64,000 bases of DNA from the NCBI RefSeq assembly GCF_021556395.1, contig NZ_JAKGCS010000033.1, positions 261,392 through 325,391 of the forward strand, read 5' to 3'. Shown here piece after piece: positions 50,127 through 58,374 of the stretch. Below the pieces are notes generated by a model that was given only the letters and a program-made list of their open reading frames with translations, was not told the DNA's origin and searched no databases. Source of the DNA: Acuticoccus kalidii (GTDB lineage: Bacteria; Pseudomonadota; Alphaproteobacteria; Rhizobiales; Amorphaceae). The position numbers were made by a program, and so were the translations under genes. Positions within the stretch are counted from its first letter, which is position 1. Every line of letters starts with the position of its first letter.

Positions 50127-50825
50127 ATGCGCAGGCTGGGATTGACGTTGCTCCTCGTGCTGCTGCCCTTGATAGCGGCATCGTTGTTGCTCGGCGGCTA
50201 TCTGAATTATGCGAGCGTGCGCAACACTTATCTCGAGATGGTCGGCCATCGCATGGAGACGGTCGCGCGGCGGATCGCGAGCGACGCGCAGATGGCCCTT
50301 TCGATGGGCCTTCCACTCGCCGGGCAGGACGCCTTGGAGCGCGCTCTGGTGCGCGAGAGCGAGGCCGATCCCGACCTTGCTTCGGTCGACGTGGTGTCGA
50401 GTACGGGGCGGATCCTCTTTTCGAGTGACGAGAGCCGGCGCGGCATCGACGATGCGCCCGACAGGGCGATCGCCGAGCGGCGCACCGTGCCGATCATCTC
50501 CGCCTTCGAGACGGCCGAGGGCACCGTCGTGGTGCGCGCTCGTCGGAGCGCGATCGATGCGGCACTGACCCGCCTCGAGGGAACGATCGGCGTTGCGGTC
50601 GGCCTCGCGCTCGCCATCGCGGCGCTCGCGGTGGCGCTCGTCGTCCTCCTCGCGGTGCGGATCCTCTATCGCCGCCTGACCGAGCGGGGCGAGACGTCGG
50701 CCGGACGCGCCGTCCCGGCGGAAATGCTTGCCGTCGTCGACGAAGTGGACGAGGCCCACCGCGCGATCGCCGCCCGCCTCGCCGCGACCGGCGCCGAAAG
50801 GACGAGTGCTCATGCGTCGCTTTGA
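50127..50825 (+). CDS. Two-pass sensor-like membrane protein without output domain (right copy)
   Basis: A 232-residue protein: membrane helix 5-24, periplasmic domain 28-145 with ALSMGLPLAGQDALERAL (GLPL at 61-64) and VDVVSSTGRILFSSDESRRG, membrane helix 155-178, and a short HAMP/coiled tail (AEMLAVVDEVDEAHRAIAARLAA). It resembles the product of 49196-49948 in size, layout and the GLPL and LFS motifs. ATG 50127 has AAAGGA seven bases upstream. First gene of the plus-strand operon; it overlaps the next gene by 14 bases. Confidence 0.8.
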   Translation: MRRLGLTLLLVLLPLIAASLLLGGYLNYASVRNTYLEMVGHRMETVARRIASDAQMALSMGLPLAGQDALERALVRESEADPDLASVDVVSSTGRILFSSDESRRGIDDAPDRAIAERRTVPIISAFETAEGTVVVRARRSAIDAALTRLEGTIGVAVGLALAIAALAVALVVLLAVRILYRRLTERGETSAGRAVPAEMLAVVDEVDEAHRAIAARLAATGAERTSAHASL

Positions 50826-52782
50826 TGGGGCCATCGTCGCCTGTGTCACCGCGATCCTGATCGCGGGGCTCGCCGCGATCTCGTGGCAGACGATCCGGGG
50901 CGCGCAGCAGCTCCTCCTGCCGGCGCTCGACCAGAAGGCCGACACCGTCGCCCGCTCGCTCGCCGGCCTTGTCGCTGATGCGGCCGGTTACGGGGTCGAT
51001 CTCGACCATCTGGTGCGGGCCGAGGAGGTTCTGTCCGCCACGCTGAGCGAGAACCCCGAATTCGTCGTGATCTCGATTCTCGATCAGGACGAACGCGTCG
51101 TCGCGACGGCCGGGGAGGCGGCGACCGCGGAGCGGATCCGCACGGTCGCGGCGCCGATCGAGGTGGGCGGGGCGACCGTCGGTTCCGTCATGGTCGCGAT
51201 GCCCGACGCCGTGGCGCGGACCATCCTGCGCGAGCTCTGGCTCGACGTCGCCGTTCTCCTGATGGTCGCCGTTCTCGTGGCGCTGGAGCTCGTCGCCTTC
51301 GCCTTCTCGATCCCGTCGGCGGTGCTCCTGCGCGGTCTCGCGCAGCGGCTCGATTCGCTGGCGCGCGGCGATCTGCGCCCGCATCTGCCGCTGTCGGGTC
51401 GCGGTATGATCGCCGACGAGGTCGTCGCGGTCGACGAGGAGCTGGCGCGCCTTCGCACCGACCATGCGCGCCTGCGCGAGGCGGCGGAAAAGGCAGACGA
51501 CCGGGAGGCGCTCGCCCGCCTCGACGCGCTCGATGCGCGCTATGAATTCACCGGCACGCGCCATCTTCCGCCGGTCAGCCTCATCGCGGTGCGCGCCCCG
51601 GTCTTCCTCTTCTTCTTCGCCGAAGAGCTGACGCGGCCGTTCCTGCCGAGCTACATCAAATCGCTCGCCCAACCGATCGCGGGGCTCTCGATCGAGTTCG
51701 TGATCGCTTTGCCGATCATCCTCTTCATGGCGATCGTCGCCTTCATGCAGCCGACGCTCAACGGGTGGACCGAACGGTTCGGCCGGGCGCGCTCTCTCCG
51801 GGCGGGGGCGCTCGTCGCCGTGCTCGGCTATATCGGCACGGCGATGGCGGGCTCGATGCTGGAGCTCGTCCTCTACCGAACCGTGACCGCTTTCGGCTTC
51901 GCGACCGTCTTCGTCGCGGCGCAGGGCTTCATCGTCGATCGGACGGGCGCTGCGAACCGGGCGCGTGGGATCGGCCTTTTCGTCTCCGCGATCATGGCGG
52001 CGATGCTGTGCGGCCCGCCGATCGGGGGGATCGTCGCCGACCGGCTCGGCGTCAATGCCGCCTTCATGATGTCTGCGGTGATGGCGTTGATCGCCTATGT
52101 CTGCGCGCTCGTCGCTTTGCCGCGCGATCCGGCGCTCGAACAGGCGAGGGCGCGCGGGGTGCGGCTCGGCGATATCGTCGTGGTGCTGCGGCAGCCGGCG
52201 CTGTTTTTGCTCCTCGTCGGATGCGCCTTCACCTCCAAGATGATCCTCATCGGGGTGTGCATGTACTATCTGCCGCTGACGCTCGCGACGACGTTCGAGC
52301 CGGCGGTGATCGGCCGCGTCCTCATGCTCTACGGGCTCGCGATGCTGGTGGTCGTCCCGGCGATCTCACGCCTTTCGGACGAGGGGAGCCGGCGCGTGCC
52401 CTATGTGGTGATCGGCGGTGTCCTGTCCGGCCTGTCGGTGCTCCACCTCTTCCTGTGGCCGGCGCCGTGGGGCGCGGCGCTCCTCGTTCTTCAGGTCGGC
52501 ATCGCGCAAGGCATCTCGACGACCCCTCAATCGGCACTGGTGGGGGAACTCGGCAGGCGCTATCTCCCGGACCTGTCGGAAGGGGGGCTCTATGGCGTGT
52601 TCCGGTTGATCGAGCGGACGGGCACGGCCGTCGGCCCGGCGGCCGTCGCGACGGTGTGGGGCGCCTATTCGGGCGACGTCGCCATGCTCGCGATGGGCGC
52701 GCTCCTCATCGTCGGCGCGCTGCTTTTCGCTCTCGCGTCCCTTTCGACCGGCGCGCGGCCGGTTCCGGCGGCCGGTGAATGA
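50812..52782 (+). CDS. Sensor-MFS fusion protein (right copy)
   Basis: A 656-residue protein: membrane helix 6-25, periplasmic sensor-like domain 30-138 (GYGVDLDHLVRAEEVLSATL, then ISILDQDERVVATAG), membrane helix 144-168, HAMP and helical linker 170-245 (LARGDLRPHLPLSGRG), and an MFS transporter of about 12 helices from 256 (FFAEELTRPFLPSYIKSL). The transporter half is full length (about 400 residues) with motif-A-like NGWTERFGRARSLRAG. ATG 50812 overlaps the upstream small sensor gene. A substrate-binding protein gene follows within 8 bases. Confidence 0.82.
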   Translation: MRRFDGAIVACVTAILIAGLAAISWQTIRGAQQLLLPALDQKADTVARSLAGLVADAAGYGVDLDHLVRAEEVLSATLSENPEFVVISILDQDERVVATAGEAATAERIRTVAAPIEVGGATVGSVMVAMPDAVARTILRELWLDVAVLLMVAVLVALELVAFAFSIPSAVLLRGLAQRLDSLARGDLRPHLPLSGRGMIADEVVAVDEELARLRTDHARLREAAEKADDREALARLDALDARYEFTGTRHLPPVSLIAVRAPVFLFFFAEELTRPFLPSYIKSLAQPIAGLSIEFVIALPIILFMAIVAFMQPTLNGWTERFGRARSLRAGALVAVLGYIGTAMAGSMLELVLYRTVTAFGFATVFVAAQGFIVDRTGAANRARGIGLFVSAIMAAMLCGPPIGGIVADRLGVNAAFMMSAVMALIAYVCALVALPRDPALEQARARGVRLGDIVVVLRQPALFLLLVGCAFTSKMILIGVCMYYLPLTLATTFEPAVIGRVLMLYGLAMLVVVPAISRLSDEGSRRVPYVVIGGVLSGLSVLHLFLWPAPWGAALLVLQVGIAQGISTTPQSALVGELGRRYLPDLSEGGLYGVFRLIERTGTAVGPAAVATVWGAYSGDVAMLAMGALLIVGALLFALASLSTGARPVPAAGE

Positions 52783-52790
52783 GGTCCAAC

Positions 52791-53789
52791 ATGATCACAC
52801 GACGCTCGACCTTGAAGCTCGGCGCCGGCCTCCTCGCCATGCCCGCCATCGCGCGGGCGCAGGACCCGACGCCCTACACGATCTACCAGATCACCTATCG
52901 CGGCCCGACCGACGTCGAGCGCGGCTTTCGCGACTATCTCGAACAGCGCGGCATCCCGGTGAACATCATCGAGCGCAGCGCCGACCTCGATCCCTCGCGT
53001 GTTGCGGGCTTCGTCTCGGAAATCCGCGAGATCAAGCCGGACCTCGTCTATACCTGGGGAACGCCCGTCACCCTCGCGGCCTTCGGCCGGTACGACGAAG
53101 CCGATCCCGACCGTTTCGTGAGCGATATTCCCGGCGTCTTCACGATGGTCTCGGCGCCGGAAAGCTCGGGCGTCGTTCCCTCGCGCGCGTCCTCGGGGCG
53201 CAACATCACGGGCACCTCGCACGTCGTCCCGCCCGAGCCGCAATTGCGGGCGATGGAAGCCTATCGGCCTTTCAAACGGCTCGGCGTCCTCTACACCTCG
53301 ACGGAACAGAACTCCGTCGCGATCGTCGCGGAGCTGCGCGAATTGACGGGCGCGCTCGGGTTCGCGCTCGAGGAGCGCACCTTTCCGCTCGGCGCGGACG
53401 GAAAGCCGACGACGGAACACGCGGCCGAGCTCGTGAAGGAACTGTCCGAGGCGGGGTCGGAATGGCTCTATTATCTGCCGGACACCTTCCTCTCGACGAA
53501 CATCGACAAGGTCGCTCCCGTCGCGACCTCGCTCGATCTGCCCGGCTTCTCCGCGACGGAGCTGTTGCACCGGGATGCGCTGATCAGCCTGATCAGCCGG
53601 TATTATTCGCTGGGTCAGCTCACCGGCTACAAGGCCGAGCAGATCCTGACCCTCGGCGTTGCGCCGGCCGACATTCCGATCGAGACGCTGAAGCGCTTCG
53701 CGCTCATCATCAACATGCCGCTTGCCCGGCAGCTCGAAATGTATCCGCCGCTCGCGATGCTGAACTACGCCAATATCTTGACCGAATGA
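52791..53789 (+). CDS. ABC-type substrate-binding protein, Tat-exported (TrpX/PF04392-like)
   Basis: A 332-residue periplasmic binding protein. The N-terminus TRRSTLKLGAGLLAMPAIARAQ (key RRSTLKL) is a twin-arginine signal. Mature landmarks are DVERGFRDYLEQRGI, LVYTWGTPVTLAAFG, GRNITGTSHV, FKRLGVLYTSTEQNS and GYKAEQILTLGV, matching the PF04392 family that usually pairs with ABC permease and ATPase genes. Neither is nearby; the gene directly follows the sensor-MFS fusion. ATG 52791 has GAGG six bases upstream; ATG 52779, which overlaps the previous stop, would put four residues before the Tat signal. It may present a ligand to the sensor domains. Confidence 0.85.
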   Translation: MITRRSTLKLGAGLLAMPAIARAQDPTPYTIYQITYRGPTDVERGFRDYLEQRGIPVNIIERSADLDPSRVAGFVSEIREIKPDLVYTWGTPVTLAAFGRYDEADPDRFVSDIPGVFTMVSAPESSGVVPSRASSGRNITGTSHVVPPEPQLRAMEAYRPFKRLGVLYTSTEQNSVAIVAELRELTGALGFALEERTFPLGADGKPTTEHAAELVKELSEAGSEWLYYLPDTFLSTNIDKVAPVATSLDLPGFSATELLHRDALISLISRYYSLGQLTGYKAEQILTLGVAPADIPIETLKRFALIINMPLARQLEMYPPLAMLNYANILTE

Positions 53790-53799
53790 CGGGATCCGC

Positions 53800-54516
53800 A
53801 TGAGCCACCGATCAACAGACCCGCTCGCGTGCGTCGCCGTCGATCTGTCCCCGGCGGACATTCCGCGGATCTATGCGGTCTATACGCGCGCGCTCGCGGC
53901 GGTGCCCGATCCGGCCGCGGTGCGGGCCGATGCGCCGAGCTTCTTTGAGGAGATGTTCGCGGTCGGGGGGGAGATTATCGGCTTTCTCGACGAGGGCGAG
54001 CTCGTCGCCTACGGCGTCCTGCGCCCCGAGCTCGACAGTGAACACGACCGGGCGGGGCTCGACGGGCTGGTGGCGCCCGGCGCGATGATGCGCGTCCTCG
54101 ACGGCTCCGCCGTGTGTCCCGCCTATTGGGGGCGTGGCGTCCAGCGGGCGGTGATCGAGACGCGGATTTCCCATGCGCAGACGCAAGGCGCAAGCGACGT
54201 GATCGCCAAGGCCGCGCCGCGCAACGTGCCGTCGATGCGCAATCTGACCAAAGGCGGATTTCGGATCGTCGGGCGGGTGATGAAGCCCTATGGCTGGCGT
54301 TATGTGCATCATCGCCCAGTTGCGCCGTGCCCGGCCGTGCCCGAGGCCGGGGAGTGGGCGCGGGCGGACGATGTGGACGCTGCCGAGGCGCGCTTTCGCG
54401 CCGGAGGCTTCGCCTTCGAGGCTCGGCGCGACGAGGCGGGCGAGCCGATCCTGCGCTTTGCCAAGGGGCTCGCGCCCCAGTCCGCCGACAGCGAGGCCGC
54501 ATCGGTCACGGCCTGA
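53800..54516 (+). CDS. GNAT-family N-acetyltransferase
   Basis: A 238-residue protein with a GNAT fold: the acetyl-CoA loop is in CPAYWGRGVQRAVIETRI and the late strand-helix in NVPSMRNLTKGGFRIVGRV. The C-terminal ~70 residues are an Ala/Glu-rich extension. It starts 10 bases after the binding-protein gene, so it probably belongs to the same transcript. Its acceptor substrate is unknown. Confidence 0.8.
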   Translation: MSHRSTDPLACVAVDLSPADIPRIYAVYTRALAAVPDPAAVRADAPSFFEEMFAVGGEIIGFLDEGELVAYGVLRPELDSEHDRAGLDGLVAPGAMMRVLDGSAVCPAYWGRGVQRAVIETRISHAQTQGASDVIAKAAPRNVPSMRNLTKGGFRIVGRVMKPYGWRYVHHRPVAPCPAVPEAGEWARADDVDAAEARFRAGGFAFEARRDEAGEPILRFAKGLAPQSADSEAASVTA

Positions 54517-54548
54517 GGCGACGGCGGCCGGGGGCGCCGGCCGACGCG

Positions 54549-56129
54549 TCAGTGACCGCCGCCGCCACCGCCCGGCGATGTCGGGCGCCGCATCAGAGGC
54601 GTCGCGCAGACGAGAAGCACGAAGAGCGCCGTCAGCGCGGTGAAGACATCGGCGAACGCCATCACCGTCGCCTGCTGCTGCACGATATTCCCGATCTGGG
54701 CGAGCGCGGCGGTCTCGGCGTCTGAGCCGAGGCTCGAAAAGCCCGCGGTCAGCGTGGCGAGCGTTTGGTCGGCCTCGCCCTTGCCCCAGGTGACGCTCTC
54801 GGCGAGGCGGGCGGCGTGAAGGTCCGTCCGGCTCGTGATCAGCGTGTTGATGATCGCGAGGCCGACGGCGCCGCCGAGATTGCGCATCACGTTGAAGAGG
54901 CCGGAGGCGTTCTTGAGGGCGTGCGGCGGCATCGTGCCGAGCGACAGGTTGGTGATCGGCACCATGCACAGCATCAAGGACACGCCGCGCAGCACCTGCG
55001 GCCAGAACAGCTCCCAAAAATCCCAGTCGGCGGTGATGCCCGAGGCCATCCACGTACCGGCGGCAAAGCCCAGAAAGCCGATCGCAATCATGATGCGCGG
55101 ATCGATCTTGGCGGCGAGGCGCCCGGCGATCGGGGCGGTCACGAACATCGCGAGCCCGCTGACGAACATCGTCTCACCGATCATCAACGCCGAGTAGTCG
55201 CGCACGCGGGCGAGATAGATCGGGTAGAGATAAGTGAGGCCGTAAAGGCCGATGCCCATGACGAAGCTGAAGGATGAGCCGGTCGCGAAATTGCGGTCGG
55301 AGAAGGCGCGCAGATCGACCACCGGCTCGCGCGCGGTGAAGGCGCGCCAGAAGAAGCCGACCGCCGACACCCCCGCGATGAGCGCGAAGACAGTGATCTC
55401 CGTTTCCTCGAACCAGTTCTTTCGCGCACCCTCCTCGAGGACATATTCAAGGCTGCCGAGAAAACCGGCCATGAAGAGGAGGCCGGCCCAGTCGAACCGG
55501 TCGAGCAGGGACAGGTTCGGCTCGTCGAAATCGACGAGCGTGACGACGGCGATCGTCACGAGGATCCCCGGCACGATGTTGATGAGAAACAGCCAGTGCC
55601 AGGAGAACAGCTCGGTGAGATAGCCGCCGACGGTGGGGCCGATCGTCGGCGCGAGCGTCGCGACGAGGCCGATCATCGGCGCCACGATCGGCTGCTTCTC
55701 GCGCGGGAACACGGAATAGGCCGAGGCGAACACCGTCGGGATCATGCCGCCGCCAATGAAGCCTTGGAGCGCACGGAAGACGATCATCTGCTCGATCGAG
55801 GACGCCGTCGCGCACATGAAGCTCATGAAGGTGAAACCGGCGCAGCACATCACGAACAGCCACCGCGTCGACAGCGCGCGCGACAGGAAGCCCGACAGCG
55901 GGATCATGATCACTTCGGCGATCAGATAGGAGGTCTGGACCCACGAAATTTCGTCGGCGGAGGCGGAGAGGCCGGCCTGGATCTCGGAGAGCGAGGCGGA
56001 GACGATCTGGATATCGAGGATCGCCATGAACATGCCGAACACCATCGCGATGAACGCGAACATGCGCCGCCGCTCCACGTTGGGGGCGACGGTGGGGGCG
56101 GCGGGAGCGGTGAGGGCGGCGCCGGCCAT
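54549..56129 (-). CDS. emrB: EmrB/DHA2-family multidrug efflux MFS transporter
   Basis: Proton-driven 14-helix drug exporter of the inner membrane that works with EmrA and TolC. The 526-residue product has the DHA2 start FGMFMAILDIQIVSASLSEIQ near residue 35, QTSYLIAEVIMIPLSGFLSR, and RALQGFIGGGMIP (motif C region). The start is two bases after the emrA stop, so both are made from one message controlled by the divergent TetR gene. Confidence 0.92.
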   Translation of the reverse strand: MAGAALTAPAAPTVAPNVERRRMFAFIAMVFGMFMAILDIQIVSASLSEIQAGLSASADEISWVQTSYLIAEVIMIPLSGFLSRALSTRWLFVMCCAGFTFMSFMCATASSIEQMIVFRALQGFIGGGMIPTVFASAYSVFPREKQPIVAPMIGLVATLAPTIGPTVGGYLTELFSWHWLFLINIVPGILVTIAVVTLVDFDEPNLSLLDRFDWAGLLFMAGFLGSLEYVLEEGARKNWFEETEITVFALIAGVSAVGFFWRAFTAREPVVDLRAFSDRNFATGSSFSFVMGIGLYGLTYLYPIYLARVRDYSALMIGETMFVSGLAMFVTAPIAGRLAAKIDPRIMIAIGFLGFAAGTWMASGITADWDFWELFWPQVLRGVSLMLCMVPITNLSLGTMPPHALKNASGLFNVMRNLGGAVGLAIINTLITSRTDLHAARLAESVTWGKGEADQTLATLTAGFSSLGSDAETAALAQIGNIVQQQATVMAFADVFTALTALFVLLVCATPLMRRPTSPGGGGGGH

Positions 56130-56131
56130 CT

Positions 56132-57469
56132 TCAGTGTGTCCGGCGACCCGTCTGTGCGGGCGCCTCGGCGGCGTGCGCGGACCCCGGCGCGAGCGCGGC
56201 CGATTGCGGCGCATCGGTGCGCCGATCGACGGTCACGACCGCCGACATGCCGGGCCGCAGGATCCCCTCCGCCACGGCGTCTTCGGACAATTCGATCCGC
56301 ACCGGAAGGCGCTGCACGATCTTGGTGAAGTTGCCGGTCGCGTTCTGCGGCGGCAGCAGGCTGAAGAGGGCGCCTGAGGCGGGTGCGATGCTCGCGACCT
56401 CGCCCTCGAAAATGCGGTCCGGGTAGGCGTCGATGGTGACCGAGGCGCGCTGACCGGGGTGCATCGTCTCGAGCTGCGTCTCTTTGAAGTTCGCGTCGAT
56501 ATAGACCGAGGAGAGCGGCACGATCGCGGCGAGCCGGGTGCCGGACTGAACGAGTTCGCCGACCTCCACCGCCCGGTTTCCGACGACGCCGTCCACTGGA
56601 GCGCGGACGATCGTGAAGGAAAGATCCCGCTCGGCCTGCTGCAGTGCCGTTTGGAGGCTGTTCAGGGTCGCCTGTGCCTCGGCGCGTTCGGCTTCAAGGA
56701 CGGAGACGGCGGCGACGGCCGAAGCATGGGCGGCCTTTGCCGCCGCGACCGAGGCGCGGGCCTTGTCCCGCTCGGCGCGTGCGTTCTCGACGGCCTGCTT
56801 GCTCGCGAAATCGGATTTGGCGAGCTTCGATTTGCGGTCGAGCTCGGCGTTCGCGAATTCGAGCGAGGCCTGCGCGCTGTCGATATTGGCCGTCGCCTCG
56901 TCGATCCCGGCCTGGGCGGCGTCGATCTGGACGCCGATGCGCTCGATCGTGGAGGACTGAACGTCGATCCGGTCCTGCGCGGACTGCACCGCGAGGCGAT
57001 AATCGCCATCGTCGATGCGGGCGATCACCTCGCCTTTCGTCACATGCTGATTGTCCTCCACCGGCACCTCGGTGACGTAGCCCGAGACCTTGGCGGCGAG
57101 GATCGACATGTCGGCGCCGAGATAGGCATCGTCCGTGCTGACCTCGAAGCGGCCGACGGTCCACCAATGGTGGCCTTCATAGGCCCCGGCGGCGAGGGCG
57201 ATCGCGATGATGGCGAAGAGGACGAGGCGCTTGCGCCGCGGCTTCGGCGGGGCCGGCTCGGCCGTCGGCGGCGCGGCCGGGGGGGCCTCGTCGGACGGGG
57301 CTGCGACTGTGGGACGGCTTTCGAGCGAAGCGGGTTCCGGGCGGGGCGCAGTCTCGTTGCGTCCGCTCGGGGGCGGAGCGTCGGCAGAGGTATTCTGTCG
57401 CGCCGTCCGGTCGAGCGCCGTTTCCGTCCGGAGATCCTCGAAGGTCTCGGGTTCGCTGTGGAGCTGCAT
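56132..57469 (-). CDS. emrA: EmrA-family membrane-fusion (HlyD) protein
   Basis: Periplasmic adaptor of the EmrAB-TolC pump. The 445-residue product has a long Pro/Ala-rich cytoplasmic tail (about 1-85), one membrane helix (about 86-103), the biotinyl-lipoyl-like half VEDNQHVTKGEVIARIDDGDY, a long alpha-helical hairpin rich in Ala/Glu (about 190-285) and the second half with FTIVRAPVDGVVGNRAVEVG and KETQLETMHPGQ. First gene of the minus-strand emrAB operon, facing the tetR-type regulator across two palindromic operators. Confidence 0.92.
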   Translation of the reverse strand: MQLHSEPETFEDLRTETALDRTARQNTSADAPPPSGRNETAPRPEPASLESRPTVAAPSDEAPPAAPPTAEPAPPKPRRKRLVLFAIIAIALAAGAYEGHHWWTVGRFEVSTDDAYLGADMSILAAKVSGYVTEVPVEDNQHVTKGEVIARIDDGDYRLAVQSAQDRIDVQSSTIERIGVQIDAAQAGIDEATANIDSAQASLEFANAELDRKSKLAKSDFASKQAVENARAERDKARASVAAAKAAHASAVAAVSVLEAERAEAQATLNSLQTALQQAERDLSFTIVRAPVDGVVGNRAVEVGELVQSGTRLAAIVPLSSVYIDANFKETQLETMHPGQRASVTIDAYPDRIFEGEVASIAPASGALFSLLPPQNATGNFTKIVQRLPVRIELSEDAVAEGILRPGMSAVVTVDRRTDAPQSAALAPGSAHAAEAPAQTGRRTH

Positions 57470-57492
57470 CGCGGGGCCGTTTGGTTATTGGG

Positions 57493-57512
57493 TTGACCGA
57501 ACCGTTCGGTCA
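57493..57512. promoter_or_regulatory. TetR operator 1
   Basis: Near-perfect palindrome TGACCGAACCGTTCGGTCA, preceded by T so that it contains a TTGACC -35-like hexamer. A -10-like AATATC lies 17 bases further (57516) on the plus strand. Binding here would block the promoter. Confidence 0.75.
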
Positions 57513-57532
57513 TACAATATCGGCAAGGTAGG

Positions 57533-57553
57533 TTGACTGAACGGTTCGGTCAA
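57533..57553. promoter_or_regulatory. TetR operator 2
   Basis: Second copy of the palindrome (TGACTGAACGGTTCGGTCA), centred 40-41 bases from operator 1, about four helical turns. On the minus strand it contains TTGACC with TACCTT at about 18-base spacing, a plausible emrAB promoter. Confidence 0.75.
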
Positions 57554-57620
57554 TGGTCACTCTTTACCGGCTTCGTTCACTTCCGGCTAAATGGCGTGCA
57601 TCGGCATTGAGAGATTCGAG

Positions 57621-58280
57621 ATGGGCAACCCCGACGAGAGCACCGCCACCGCGGCCGAGACCGGCAAGCGCAAGATCATCCTCGACGGTGCGCGCCGGGT
57701 GTTCCGCGCGGCGGGCTTCGATGCCGCGAGCATGGACAAGATCGCCCAGGCGGCCGGCGTCTCGAAGGGGACGCTCTATGTCTATTTCCGCAACAAGGAA
57801 GAGCTGTTCCAGGCGCTCGTGATGCTCGACCGCGCCGAGGCCGCCGAGCAGGTCTTCAAGATCGAGGAAGACGACCGCGAGCCGGAGGAGGTGCTCCTTC
57901 AACTCGGCCGCCGTTTCGTCGGGCTGATGACGAAGCCGGACCATATCGCCCTCATCCGCATGGTGATGGGCGCGGCGGAGAAGGTGCCCGATGTCGGGCG
58001 GACCTTCTACGAGATGGGCCCGGCCTACGGGACGAAACGGCTCGCGGCCTATCTCACCACCCAGGTCGAGCGCGGCAAGCTGACGATTGAGGACGACGTG
58101 TCGCTCGCCGCCATCCATTTCCTCAATCTGTGCCAGGGCCATTGGGTGAAGGAGCTGCTCTTCATGCGGGCCGACCAGCCGAGCGAGGCGGAGATCACCA
58201 AAACCGTGGCGAGTGCGGTGCGCATCTTCATGGCCGCCTACCGGACGCGCCAGCCGGCCGAGCGGGCGGCCGCCGACTGA
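57621..58280 (+). CDS. TetR/AcrR-family repressor of emrAB
   Basis: A 219-residue regulator: helix-turn-helix in the first 60 residues (KIILDGARRVFRAAGFDAAS, then MDKIAQAAGVSKGTLYVYFRNKEELF) and a C-terminal ligand domain of the AefR-like type. It is divergent from emrAB with two operators between, the classic local-repressor arrangement. ATG 57621 was preferred over 57591, which adds ten unconserved residues. Likely released by a drug or metabolite exported by EmrAB. Confidence 0.9.
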   Translation: MGNPDESTATAAETGKRKIILDGARRVFRAAGFDAASMDKIAQAAGVSKGTLYVYFRNKEELFQALVMLDRAEAAEQVFKIEEDDREPEEVLLQLGRRFVGLMTKPDHIALIRMVMGAAEKVPDVGRTFYEMGPAYGTKRLAAYLTTQVERGKLTIEDDVSLAAIHFLNLCQGHWVKELLFMRADQPSEAEITKTVASAVRIFMAAYRTRQPAERAAAD

Positions 58281-58374
58281 GCCGGGCCGCCCCGCCGGCG
58301 TTGTCAACAGGCCGGGCGCGCTTTACCCCTGGCGGGGGATCGCACCCACGCGTTCCCTTGTCCGGGACACTGCG

